Below, piece after piece: positions 44,401-56,499 of a stretch of DNA of 64,000 nucleotides (position 1 is its first letter; each line of letters begins with the position of its first letter). The notes beneath the pieces were generated by a model. It had not been told where the DNA came from. It worked only from the letters and a program-made list of their open reading frames with translations, and ran no database searches. A program made the translations under genes and the position numbers. This stretch comes from Trichuris trichiura. Its lineage: Eukaryota > Nematoda > Enoplea > Trichinellida > Trichuridae. Where the stretch lies: NCBI GenBank assembly GCA_037903355.1, contig JBAJFE010000004.1, positions 3,823,501 to 3,887,500 on the forward strand, written 5' to 3'.

Positions 44401-47400
44401 CCCATCTTATGCTAATTCTGCTTTATGCTATTGATAAATAAATTCATGCTTACCACAACGCTATCGCTTTCCGGCTTCTCCCACTTGAGTTCTACCGAGG
44501 TTCCTTTCACTTCAGCCGTTACGTCAGCGGGAAGTTGATGGTCATCTGGGACGAAGGCAAAATAATCAGGACATACACGATTCATGGAAACAAAGAAATG
44601 TACCTTTTACGGTGACACTTATTTTGGTTGAAGCTGTACCGAGCTTGTTCAATGCTGTACACTCATATTCGCTCGACTCGTAAATTTCTTCATCCAACGT
44701 CACCTCGGGACCAATGTCTGACACCCGTTCACCCAACAAGAACCACGTAGCAAGAGGTTGCGGATTACCCGAGGCTGAGCACAAAACCTTAAGGCGTTCC
44801 CCCCAATTTAGTTGATATTTTAAAGTGGGCGGTTCGACAGAAACTGACGGTTTCACCTCTTCAACCAATCGAGCATGTAAATACCATTGTCGCTTCTCAA
44901 GAACTTACCGGCGCGGGATGTTCTCAAGAGCAGAGGTTCCGAAAATGGTCCGCTACCACCCGGACCTACGGCGGCTACCTTTATTTGATAGGCAGTGTCC
45001 TCCTCAAGGTTCAGAAAAACAGATCTTCCCTCATCAGCCGAAATGGAGACGCTTGTCCAAGTGCCATTTGGCAAATCGTCGTTTGCTATGTAGCTCAAGT
45101 TGTACATCTAAAGCGATACGGCTAACGCGGGCTTGCTTTTCAGCAACGGAAGGCTACCTCGATGGCTCCATTTTTGTGCATCGGGTCGTCCCAGCGAATT
45201 TCAACGCTATTTCCGACTACGACGTAGCTTATATTTTCGGGAGGAGAACCAGGCCCTAAACTCTTTAGCTTTCAAACTGCCAACACAATTTTCGCGTAAT
45301 TTGGCAAATTACTTTAGCGTGTCATTATATTGCACCTGAATATTTCGTACTGCAGGTTTGAATTTTTGAATTCTACAGATCGATAAAACAGTACTTAAAG
45401 AAACCTCTCCATGCTACTGTGCTTTACAGCTCATTCCCGCTGCACGAACGCGCCAGTTGGCTTACAATTGATCTACGAAAGCCCTTTTCCAAAAACTTGA
45501 TAAAATTATCCATTCTTTGAAAACATCAACAATGTTAACGCAAGGCTAACATTTTAATGAGCTCTTAACAACCCAACTGATTTTTACCATGCTCACACGC
45601 CACAGTTTCATGGCTGAAGCAGACAGTCCTTTTCTTATAAATTCTATCTCCCTATTCATTCATGCAACCTGACTATCAGCTACTGTAGGTTTGAATTTTT
45701 GAATTCTACTGGTCGATAAAACAGGCTGTCGCCAGGCTGTTGCGATTTACAGCTCATTCGCTCTACATGGACGCACCAGTCGGCTGCGCATTCGACCTAT
45801 GAAAACTCTTTTTCAAAAAACAATAAAATTATCCGTCCTTTCAAAACATCAGTAATGTTATCCCAAGGCAAACATTTTAATGAGCTATTAACAACTAAAC
45901 TGTTCCTTACCGTGCTCACAAGCTACAGTTTCATGGCTGAAGCAGACAGTCCTTTTCTTATAAACTCTATCCCCCTATTCATTCATGCAACCTGACTATC
46001 AGCTACTGTAGGTTTGAATTTTTGAATTCTACTGGTCGATAAAACAGGCTGTCGCCAGGCTGTTGCGATTTACAGCTCATTCGCTCTACATGGACGCACC
46101 AGTCGGCTGCGCATTCGACCTATGAAAACTCTTTTTCAGAAAACTTAATAAAATTATCCATCCTTTGAAAACTTCAGTAACGTTATCCCAACAATAACAT
46201 TTTAATGAGCTCTTAACAACCCAACTTATTCTTGCTTTCACGGCTAAAGCAGACCTTTTCTTATAAATTCTGTCGCCCTATTCATTCATGCAACTTGACT
46301 ATCAGCTACTGTACGTTTGAATTTTTGAATTTGAAAAAATTTGCATTGCATAAAAAATAAAAGCTGAAGCTGAATAATGGTAAATCATTAAAGGAAGAAG
46401 ACAGCTAATAAAGATCTCCAATTTACGGCATGGTTAAGCAGAAATAAGTTACGAACTACTCAGGGCGGTCACATAGTGTGCATGTATTAAATTTAAATTT
46501 TTGTTTCGTGAAAACAAAAAAGCGTTGAAGGCAAATAGAGCATTAAATAAATGTCGCCGCCTGATAAGAGTGATAATTAACGCGGGGAATAGTGGTACCC
46601 GCGCAAAACATTTTATAACGTGTAGACTCTCACCCAGCACTTCCAACGTAATAGACCGTTTGGCCGTTCCGATTTCATTCACCGCCTCGCATTCGAGAAG
46701 CAACGTCTCGGCAACGTGACCAATGGTCAACACGAAAGACAGAGGTTCCGGCTGATCACCGCCAACCGGTGGCATTTGCCAGCTTTTAATTTTAACTTTG
46801 TTTTTGTACCAAGTCAGCAACGGCGGCGGGTACGCGCTGGCTGTGCAACTGATTTGATGACTGCTACCCGGTTTCACCTGGAGCACCTCCTGGTCCGGTT
46901 CGATGACAACGATGGGGGAACTGCCTGCGTCAAAGCGTCCACATCGTCATTAGTTCCATCAGTGATTAGAAAAACAAGCCTGAACTTAGTATTACAAGGC
47001 CAACGAGGAGCTGTGGACATCTATGATCCGTTTTGTAACCACCCCGACATGCAAAAGCCGATAGCTTAGCTTATTCACGACTGCTATTAAATTTATAAGT
47101 TCACTAAGCTTGCCTACATCTCTTAAGTGACTTATAAACAAAGCAGCAAAACTGAGCTGTTAAAAGCAACAAAAAGAATCCATCACCACGCAGAAAGGGT
47201 AAACTGTTGAGGTAATTGGCAACATTGATTTTTTAAAGTCGTTTAAAAGCTTTGAGACAATTCACCTCATAGAAAAAAAGTAAACCACCCTTCCGACCAA
47301 TGCGTCAAGCCGATTCGGTAAGTTACGTTAGAGAGAAGTAACGGTGCCCAAAAACAGCATGCCAAAAGTGGGTTAAACGGCGCTACATGTATTAGCGTAT

Positions 47401-50400
47401 GGTTACGTTTAAGGAAATACTATTGCGAGCGGTGCGCTTTTGTGGAACAGTTGATTAAGCTGACCTCTGTTACAATCGTGTGAATGCATGAGTTCGCTAA
47501 GTAACCAGTCTGTTAACTATGCATTCCAGTTTGTGAGTGAATGGATATCCCAAAGCGAGATTGTAAATATGTCAAAGATTTAAGAGAGATGCTACACGTG
47601 CGTAAATAGTCGAATACTTACCAACATGAAGAGTACGAATTTCGAAAGGTTCCGACTTGACGCCGCAGCCGTACTCTGTACAAGCCGCTATTCTGGCTGC
47701 ATACAACTTGTTCGGCTCAAGAGTTAACTTTATTTCGGTGTTTGGGCAGTCAGTACGATATTCTATCCATTTCTCTTCCAACTGTTCTGGATCTTCCGCG
47801 ATGTAGATAATGTAATCCTTAAATTTCGCGCCAAATTAGTAAATGCTTACATGGGTAAATAGCAAAATTGATTGAGTACTGTATGTACTTGATTACCTTA
47901 ATCTCGCCATTGGTAATAGTCGGCGGCTGCCAAAAAATAGTAACGTCCGCACCGACTGCTTCGACTTTGACATTTTTTGGAGCATTTCCGGGCCCTGAAT
48001 GGGAATGCTCAATGTTGAACGACTTCGCCCCGTCATTATACCGGTGATTCTGACGTGCACGTCTCGGCTGTCGACGCCCTCAGAGTTTTCAGCTTCGCAT
48101 GTAAATGTCGTTGTCTCGTAAATCTGTTCAATGACCAAAACTCTGGACGCTTCGACTCCTTCGCCTGCTGGCAATTCGGCAAAGGATTTCACTTCATTTT
48201 CCTTTTCCAACCATCTTAGCAATGGCACCGGGTAGCCAGTGGAGCTGCACGAAACGTTCATCGATCCACCAGGAGGCAACATCACCAATTCCGATGGATA
48301 TACAGCGACCTTTGGCTCCGCGTCTAACGTGAGATTAATTACTTCGAATCTAAAAATTTTTGAAAGCTTGGCTCACTTGGCTGAGTGGTGTTTACAACGA
48401 ATCGGCTGGACAATGGACCAGGACCAAAAGCGTTCAGAGCTCGAATACCAAAAGTATATGAAGTATGGGGTTTCAAATCCAAAACTTCTATAGACGGGGA
48501 TACTCCCGAGAACAGGAATTCCCAATTACCGATATCCTCGCCAGGGGAGTCGGTATAATGAATCGTGTAGCCCTACAAGGAGCTGAACGTAATAACAAAG
48601 CCGTAGAAATGAGTTCGCAATGAGCTACAAGAATTTCGCCATTCGATATAGACGGAGGTTCCCATTCGATTTCGACGTTGACACCGTCAACTAGATGATA
48701 CTGAATTTTTTGCGGAGGCGAGCCAGGCCCAAGGACAATTATGCTGACGGAGACGTTCGCTTTTCCCAACTTGTTTTCCGCCTGACACTCGTAGGTGGTC
48801 GACTGAATGACATCCTTCAGTTGGAGTAACGTTATTGTAGGATTCGAGTTGTCCGGCTCTTCCAGCAGCTTTCCGTCCTTGTACCAAGCGACAGTGGGTG
48901 CAGGATTGCCCACTGCGGCACACTCCAATTCTACGCGACCGCCTCTGGGTACGTGCACCTGATTGTCAGGTCGAATCTTCACTTTCGGAGGGAATTCTTG
49001 AAATTACTGCGTCAAGGCATTGCACTTATTCTTTATCTTTATTTTTTTTACCTTCGCTTTCGGTAACTACGTAGAAAATGGGAGTAAACGGTCCAGGTCC
49101 AAACTTGTTGAAAGCTCGAATTTTTACGTAGTAAGTTGTCGACGGAAGTAGCGTGAGATCAGCCTTCGGCTCCGACGTTTCCAAAACTACCCATTTCCGG
49201 TTTGGCTTCTCTCCAACGGCTTCAGTGTCGACATAATTTAACTCGTATTTCTGCAAGCCCTTCCAGCTAGTCAAAAGGAGACAGCGACAACTTTAAGCAT
49301 ATTTAAGTAATTTAATAAAATTAATTTTAGGTTAATCGCCTCGAGAAGAGAAGTTGAACGCTTCTAACGAATTAATATTGCCAAGCTAACAATATATAGA
49401 AAACAAAAGGGAAAGCGCGACTTTTAAAACTTCACAGTCTCGAAAAGGACTGAAAAACGCATTTCAGCTGTATTTAAAAAATTACATTTACATAATATGC
49501 AAAAATTTATGATATTCTTAAAAAACAAAGATAGAGGATTTTTCGTGAAAGGGAAACAATGGGCGTTAGAAATTTAAAAGTTATGTATTCAACTTTAAGC
49601 ACGTAAAAATGTATATGCAGACCTCAATCGGTCCATTGCTGTATTCCGGCTCTTGCCATGTTATTGCTGCCTTGAAGCCGTCCACTCGAGTGGTCACGTT
49701 CTTCGGAGGCGATCCCGGGCCTTAAAGGTTCGACCACAAAACAGTGCAATTAGCGATAACAGCATTCCGAGTACCGATGACCATTATTTCCAACTGGGAG
49801 CTCGCCATTCCAAGGTTGTTGACCGCCTCGCACCGCAACGTAATAGATGTGGAAATATTCTTAAGTTGTAAAACCAATTTCGACGGTTCCGGCGAGATAA
49901 CATCTTTTGAATCGGTTATTGGGTAGGCATCCCAGTACCACATCATTGCGGGAGTGGGAAAACCTTCGGCAATGCACGTAACGTTGATTGAAGATTCGGG
50001 CTGCAGTTGCAAGCGACGTCCGGGAGAAATGGATACAACCGGAGCAACCGTAGGCACTGGAAAATAATTAAAAACAAATTTCTATGCTTCAAATGCAGCT
50101 ATTCTACAAAGAACCTGACTATATTTTTTTCAAAGATACAGACTGCGTATTAACGCTCAGCACGTACATTTGAAAGTTTGAACAAGCTATGTACAGTAAG
50201 GACTTGATTATCTGACAATTTTAAATAGAACATTTTCACTGATAGAAAGACTGCCAATGCGACAAACTAATGACAGATTGCAATGGCGATCCAGCTGTTC
50301 TGGAAACTTAAAATTTTTATTTCATCACATTAAGTGGCTATATGGTAATTTGACTTAAGAGAAATAAAGTACATACTAACAGTACCTGAATACTCACTTA

Positions 50401-51716
50401 TGCATATTTCTTCTTCATAAAAATTACTTTTGATAATCGAGTATTTACTATATTTTTTCGTGTTTGAAAAAGTAAGTCAATTCGTGTTAATTATTTTTAA
50501 AAATTCGCCTACTTAAGCAGAGCTTCTTAGAGCACCGGCACTGATGATGCGTCACGTTAAGCACTGAGCATTCGCAGCCCATTGCGTCCTCGCAGGTCGG
50601 AAGGTCTAAAAAGCGATAGCTGCTTCGTAGTCACTTTTTCCGAAAAGAAATAGTCACCGTCGACAGGTTGAAAGCAAACTTGACTGCAACCATTCCAGCA
50701 GCATCTGGAACCGATGGGACAATCTTCGTCCATGTGACATTCGTCTCTGCAGGAATTGTCCGGATACCCGTAGGAGAGATTTTTGCATAAACCGGCACTG
50801 TCGCCGGTGCGCGACTTCGCTGCTAAAACATTGCCCAAGTTAGCATACGAATATTCCCTTAAAAGGGGACGTGACAACGTTCGCATGTTCGGCTGTCCGA
50901 AGCCAACGTATGGTCAGGAGGACACCGACATCTATGGGCGCGACCTTGTCCTTCGTCAACGCAAAAATGACTGCAACCACCGTTGTCCAAGTCGCAAGGA
51001 CTCTTCAGCTCTAATCAATAACCGTTTTCTTTTCCAACGGGGAAACTTGAAAATCGCGATAGTCCTACCGACGCAGGTTTTTCCGTCCGAATTTAGCAAA
51101 TAGCCTTCTGAGCATTCGCAGCGTGCCGAAGCCGGACTTACGAACCTACAATAGTGACTGCAACCTGCGTGATCAATCAAACAAGGATTTCCGGGTGTTC
51201 TGTACTCTTCGATCAAGTCTGAAACGCGAACACAGGAAAAATAATTTAAATCTAACAGTGTAAAAGGGCTTTTACGCGAAGGAACGCACATAGGCGGCGT
51301 TGCTATCCATTTCCCCTTTTGGCAATACAAGTGCTCCACTTCGTCGACGAACTCGAAACCAGCGTTGCATTGATACTGCACAACGAGATAGGCTTTTAGT
51401 TGGGACGGACGTCCATCGCCGGCGCGAAATTTTGTAATTAAAGACTTGTACCTGAAAATCAAAAGTGCGTCTGTAACATTAAGCAGCTGTGCCAATCTGC
51501 CAAGGTTTACTGTCCATTAGCGATTGTCGGCGGTGAGATGGAACGCTGGTTGACTCCATACCGAGCTGCGCATGTATAGTCCAATTGGTAAAAGTCGGGG
51601 TAGCAAATTTCTCGGGCGGACAAGGCTGACTTGACGCATGTTCCGCTCAAGTTGGTTGGATAGACCGGTTCGCATTCTTTAAATAAAGCGAGCTTTTCAA
51701 GTGGTTGAAAGGTCAA
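35477..51716 (-). CDS. Giant modular extracellular matrix/adhesion-type protein
   Basis: About 40 minus-strand exons, probably over 3,000 residues. Domain order from the 5' side: CCP/sushi-like (51690-51280), EGF (51220-51085: [20 protein letters not shown]), second EGF (near 50990-50850), WAP with eight Cys (50820-50640), then alternating Ig and FN3: Ig 50050-49780, FN3, Ig 48980-48740, FN3, Ig 48285-48000, FN3, Ig 46890-46620, FN3 (45250-44900), Ig 44860-44590, FN3, Ig 44095-43860, two FN3. Next are EGF (42900-42780), Kunitz (42735-42560), two thyroglobulin type-1 domains (42545-42050; CWCVDVKTG and CWCVDEVSG), FN3s (42000-40660), a tandem repeat, four FN3s (39600-37560), a charged linker (36890-36100) and an EGF ([15 protein letters not shown]). 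No transmembrane segment is seen, so it is probably secreted. The signal-peptide exon was not found; two adjacent genes cannot be excluded. Confidence 0.85.
39840..40400 (-). repeat. Coding tandem repeat, about 26-residue units, in the giant gene
   Basis: Seven or so degenerate units of about 75-81 bp encode a pattern of the type PLPG-S-(D/E)(K/E)QLL-G--(I)---ER(Q/R)SE, for example [20 protein letters not shown]. It sits between FN3 domains and is Ser/Pro/Gln/Glu-rich. The antisense strand is also open for 215 codons across it, a by-product of the repeat's composition. Confidence 0.8.
41290..41317. repeat. Palindrome in an intron of the giant gene
   Basis: GTTTAGAGAATTT and its near-perfect reverse complement AAATTCTCTAAAC are separated by two bases. 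It lies in the ~0.8-kb intron that interrupts the first FN3 domain after the thyroglobulin domains. Confidence 0.6.
42560..42735 (-). other. Kunitz domain with proline at the P1 position
   Basis: Six cysteines in Kunitz spacing are seen ([44 protein letters not shown]). The residue after the second cysteine, which is Lys/Arg in trypsin inhibitors, is Pro, so protease inhibition by this loop is unlikely. Confidence 0.75.
45350..46330. repeat. Long tandem repeat, three units of about 330 bp, intronic
   Basis: Units begin at about 45350, 45683 and 46014 with CTG(C/T)AGGTTTGAATTTTTG; a fourth, partial unit starts at 46309. Periods are about 333, 331 and 295 bp. Units 2 and 3 are nearly identical over long stretches (for example TCGCCAGGCTGTTGCGATTT) while unit 1 is more diverged. 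It lies in an intron of the giant gene between an Ig exon and an FN3 exon and has no coding capacity. Confidence 0.85.
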
Positions 51717-54700
51717 ACATTTAGAAAAGCCCTTAAATGAACATACACAAGCTTTTCGCTGATTAGTATTGTTCTATGCGGAAAGTGAGCTGCAACTTAA
51801 AGCAGGGCTTTGAAAATCAGAAGAGGTAGTTCCGTTTGATCATAATAACACACCCTGACTAATTTACACGCGTAGACCAAAAAGTAAACCTCGACAATCT
51901 ACTTAAAGCAATAATTAAGCATGCTACGATGACTGCGCGAAAAGTATCAGTTAAAAGGCGAGCGGATAAGTTACACATCACATAAGCATTAACAAAATCA
52001 CAACGTTACAATATATATTCCTACGTTTAAACGCAAAGCTGATCGCAAACATAAAATCTTCACTGAGATTTGTTTAGCCGAGGCATGACGGTTACTAGTT
52101 TAACGTACTAATATTAACAGTAAAATCAATAGTTATCTGGCCAACAGCATGTAAAATGGCAAATTCACAATGTTTAATCATTTTTACCTCCCCCTGAAAG
52201 CGTACTAACTCAAACTATCGTTTTATTGCTGAACTGGATTTTTTAGGTACAAGAAACAGACACGCAAACTGATCGGTAGGTTCGTAAGAAAAGTTCATTG
52301 CAAAATGCCAATAAAAATCTTCCTTCCGACAGAAACTTTGCATTAAGCAGCTAGAAAAATTGGACATAAACGTTCAAGCTAAACTTGGCAAATTAAATGG
52401 AACTTCGCTTTGTCGTTAGCTGTGTGACGAAAACATTGATTACTACAAGCCCTACTTCTGCAAACCTATTATTATTTATCCCTAGCAAAAAAGTAATTTG
52501 ATGTAGTGCTTTGTTCCTTCACGTTCATCGTAATTTCTTTTGGTGACACCAAGTGCGCTCCTATTGATCATTTAGATATACTGTAACTCTAGCCTAAGAT
52601 TTTCAATTTTATGGAAAGTAGCGCCGTTTGAGGCATTCTTTCCGATTAGTAATTTAAAAAAATCGTCCATGAATTGACTACGACTGCGTAATATTGATAA
52701 TAGTTGTCTGTCTTGTATATACGCACCAAAGACGCAGAGAAGATAGTGTAAATTCCATTAGAAAACTCTTTATCTTGACGGTGGCTATCAGTTCTTTTTT
52801 GAACACTTACAAAAACCTGTCATTACTTTTTTAAAAAATAAAATAACGTTGTTTATCGACGGAATGACAGAATTTTTCCAACTTGTTGAAAACCACACCG
52901 CTGATTTATTCCTTATCGGGCATTGCACACTTGTTCGAGTTGAATTTAAACACCGCAAACAAATGGCAGATTCTTTTTTTCGGCAACTGTTCCCACTTGC
53001 GGCGGCGAATCGTAAATTAAAAAGTTTATAGACGCGCATATGTTCGCCATTTCTTACGCTTTTGCTCAAGCAGCAAACTAACCGCCTGTCGTAGCAACTT
53101 TGGCCTTTGCATAGGCTTCAAGCTGTTACCTTCCGGCAGCTGGAAAGTTACGAAATGCCAAGCGTACACGCATCTATAAACTTTCAATTTCTACAGCAAC
53201 TTCTTGCTGATAGCGAAGCAGAATTTAAGTAAACAATATGAATTGAAGAACTACGGTTGGTTAATTTTCTTCACAGCAACAGGCCGCTGGAAAAACATGC
53301 AACCTGTCGACCAAAGTTTAAATGCACTTTTTCGCTAGAAATAACGAACACGTTTTTCTAAGTTCCAATGCTTGAGAATATGTGGGAAAAAAATCCAACG
53401 GCAGCTCGTTAAAACGTTAATGCAATGTTGCATTTTAAAAGCTGCCTTCCGAAGCTGCATGCTTTGTTCATCTTGCTGCTTCCTGCGGTCGTAAAGAAAA
53501 GAGAAATTGAATTTTACAGGAAGCATTTCCCTTCCGGTAGCTAATGGCCTTTGGGAAGCTGAGAAACTGCGGCGCGAATAGTGGGCAGAATTCCAAACGA
53601 AATAGCGGTGCGGAACAATTTTTAACCGCCCGGAATGAATCATAAAGCCGCTCGGCTATGAGCCCTAATAAGAAGCTAAGAATTTCTCGTTTTTACAAGC
53701 CAAAAATCGACAAGTAACCTTTGAAGAGCACTGAACTTCCAGTTTCATCGTAATTGATTCTTGCAATGTTACAATCTTACTTTGAAGAAGCCGAATGAAC
53801 GTTAGCGTTCAGGGAAAATCGCTAAAAAAGCCCGACCCAATTTCAGAGCGACTGCGGGCTGGTTGCTTTGAAGTAACAGTTGAATACGAAACAATTATGC
53901 TCCTGTTAGCGACGCGCACTTCCTTCATAGACAACTGAAGCTGCAGCATTTTGCAAGTTCAAAAGCATTTAACCGTCTAAAAGAAGCATAGAAACTACGT
54001 TGTTGAAAGAGAATTTTTCAACTTCGAATTTCTTGCTGCACCTGAAAATCTATAGCTGCACTGTACCCAAACAAGAAAATCTACAAGCAGAGCCAATTTG
54101 TTTCTACGTTCTCATCTGTTCGCTTATTTTTGCGCCAATTTTATTTTTCAAGCCTGCAAAAACGTTTTCTTTAGTCTGGAACAAATCTAATTCGAAAACC
54201 ACTTCCAATACTGCTGCATCGATAAGACTGATATGGATAAAGCTTGAAAATGTGCTGTCCTAACTTTATCTGAGCTGCAAATAATTTTAAAAATATCCAA
54301 TAGCGTTTTAAGCGCAAAAAGCCTTTGCTAACTCCTCTTCTCAGCTGCTCTCTTAAAGCTAAAAGCTTAGAAACGCGAAGTCCATGCAATCTACTGCTCG
54401 GAAATTCTTGTCATTCATCTTTCTTACGACGTTTTTCAAATAAGAGCTTTATCCAATTTCCGCCTTAATTAAAGCTGGCAGAGAGGAATGAAATGTACAT
54501 TTGAATTTGAAAAATCTCCCAACTTTATATTTGTCATTTTTTTAATTAAAGGAAAATGATAACCCTCACCTCGTATGGCGGTAGTAACTTCCGCTAATTA
54601 AAGTTTTTGAATAACTTGGTGATGAACGAAGTCAACAGACGCTGAATGGAGGGAAACTATGGTTTAAGGAAATGACGTGGTGAAGATTTGAAAAATCTTT

Positions 54701-55400
54701 CTGCGCTCATGATAGTTCTGCGATCGCGCGGTTTTCCTTCGTCCCGCGTTTTTTTTAAAACCACTTCCGCGGGAGGCATCTTACCGAAGAATCGCGTTTC
54801 GCAGCGCATACTTTGCAGTAAAGAAAATGTTTTGTTGTTTAAAAAATTAATTTGTAGCGTAAAAGTGTGAAACAGATCACGGAAACGTTAACGGGCAGAC
54901 GCTTTCTTTCTTTTACGTCGCAACATAGTGCACACGAGTTTCATTTTTTAAATGTCGGCAAATGAAAGAAACGAGCATAAGAAAAGGTACGGTGACTTAC
55001 AAAGACATAAACAGATCGCTATAGCCTTATGTTAACTGCAGAAGATAATCGGGTATAATGTTTACTCAGCTATTATTGATTTAACGTCTTCGCCCAGCTT
55101 TAGCGACCGCCAAATGTTCAACAAAACAAAGAGGGCGTAAAAAACATATGAAAATAAAAAAATGAGCGATACACTTCTAATCTGCGGCACGCCTAGCGGA
55201 GGAGCTTTAAAACATCGACTTCTACTCGAACCTACTTATACTTGACGCGCAAAAAATGTTTTTAAAAAGAGTATGCGGCTGAAAGGGAGAAAAGTAAAAT
55301 GCAAAAAGCAGTGTGCAAAGAAACTTTGCATTTCTCGTGACTTGGTCGCCTCGAGGTCGATACACTCTCTCGAGAAAAGACTTTTTTAAAAAAAAGTACA
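51717..55400. other. Upstream region of the giant gene, no gene supported
   Basis: AT-rich sequence with only short, unsupported frames. A signal-peptide exon and promoter for the giant gene should lie in or beyond this stretch, but I could not identify them. Confidence 0.45.
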
Positions 55401-55479
55401 TCGCAAGTTAAAGAATGCCTGAAGAGTAGTCCTCTTTTACATAACAACAGTCATGCTCAAAAAGTAAAAAACTGATGCT

Positions 55480-55650
55480 TTTTGGGCTTATCCAAAGTTT
55501 GATTTGGGGTATACGAAAACTTTTGTCAACTTCTCCCTGCGCGTGCGTCCCATTGATGCCTACGTATAGAACGTTTCCATAAGCGCCTTGGATTGTTAAG
55601 ACAAAGTTTAGACTTCTTATCAACTGGAACTCCTTAAAATACGTATGCAT
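55480..55650 (-). other. Isolated exon-like open stretch, minus strand
   Basis: The frame reads QLIRSLNFVLTIQGAYGNVL, then YVGINGTHAQGEVDKSFRIP: beta-rich, with a glycosylation site (NGT), the style of an extracellular domain. No partner exon was found. It could be an upstream exon of the giant gene, or chance. Confidence 0.25.
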
Positions 55651-55894
55651 GTTGTCAGTTTAAGTAGCAAACTAACTGTACGGACTACAGTAGACTCGTA
55701 TTCCGAAGGATGCGTGTTTTTTCATTTTGGCGACAAAATATAGTGACTGTGGTTAAAAGTAGTCTTCAGACAAAGTTCTTTACGAATCGGAAGTCTGATA
55801 CTAAAAATTTACATATGTTAAAGAGTTAGTGTGTAAATGTGCTGTCAATTCAACACTCAGGGCGTAAGTACACTTTATTTTCGTCAAGCCAATT

Positions 55895-56321
55895 TGTCAT
55901 TGAAAGCAGTTTTTCACGTTTGCCTCATTACAGGAGACATTGCCGATTAGCGAAGCGATTGTTCGTGCCAGAAATTTTTGAGAGTCCACTTCCGGCGCGA
56001 ACACTTTATCCGCACCATCATTAAGGCGCTGCTCATTTTGCCGACAGGAAAGTTTGCTCTTTTCAAAGAGTGTTAAGCGTTCGGCAAAATCAACTAACTG
56101 CACGGCCGAATATTTAAGACCTCATAAACAATGGAGATAAGCTTGAAAGTGCGAGTCTGCGTTGCCCTCCGTATCACAAAGTTGGCGCCTATCCGCCGTT
56201 GTCATCGTAACGTTGACGATCGGCGCCAACGCGAAGCATTTAACGAAATGAGTAAGCCAACGAGTTCCGTTTCCGTCGACACATTTGATATGGAACCCTA
56301 TTGCCCCATAAATTTGCAAAG
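55895..56321 (-). pseudogene. Cysteine-containing frame split by one in-frame stop
   Basis: On the minus strand one frame is open from about 56319 to 55897 except for a TGA at 56122-56124. It contains IYGAIGFHIKCVDGNGTRWL, THFVKCFALAPIVNVTMTTA, RRQLCDTEGN, then after the stop KLSCRQNEQRLND, NVSCNEANVKNCFQ. Seven cysteines and N-glycosylation sites suggest a secreted domain. No canonical intron removes the stop. A family was not recognised; a decayed gene or the true end of one is possible. Confidence 0.3.
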
Positions 56322-56499
56322 CCGTCCGGCGTTCTCAACATCTCCTTTTGTAGGAGCAAAGAGCAAACAACACGTACGCGCCTTGCAGCTTTCAACGCGC
56401 TTTGATTGGTTTCAGCGAAATACTTGGAATTTCATTTAAAACTTTTCCGTTATGCTTAAGTGCTTGGAGCGTTTGGAAAAATGTTTCGATGACAACTTT

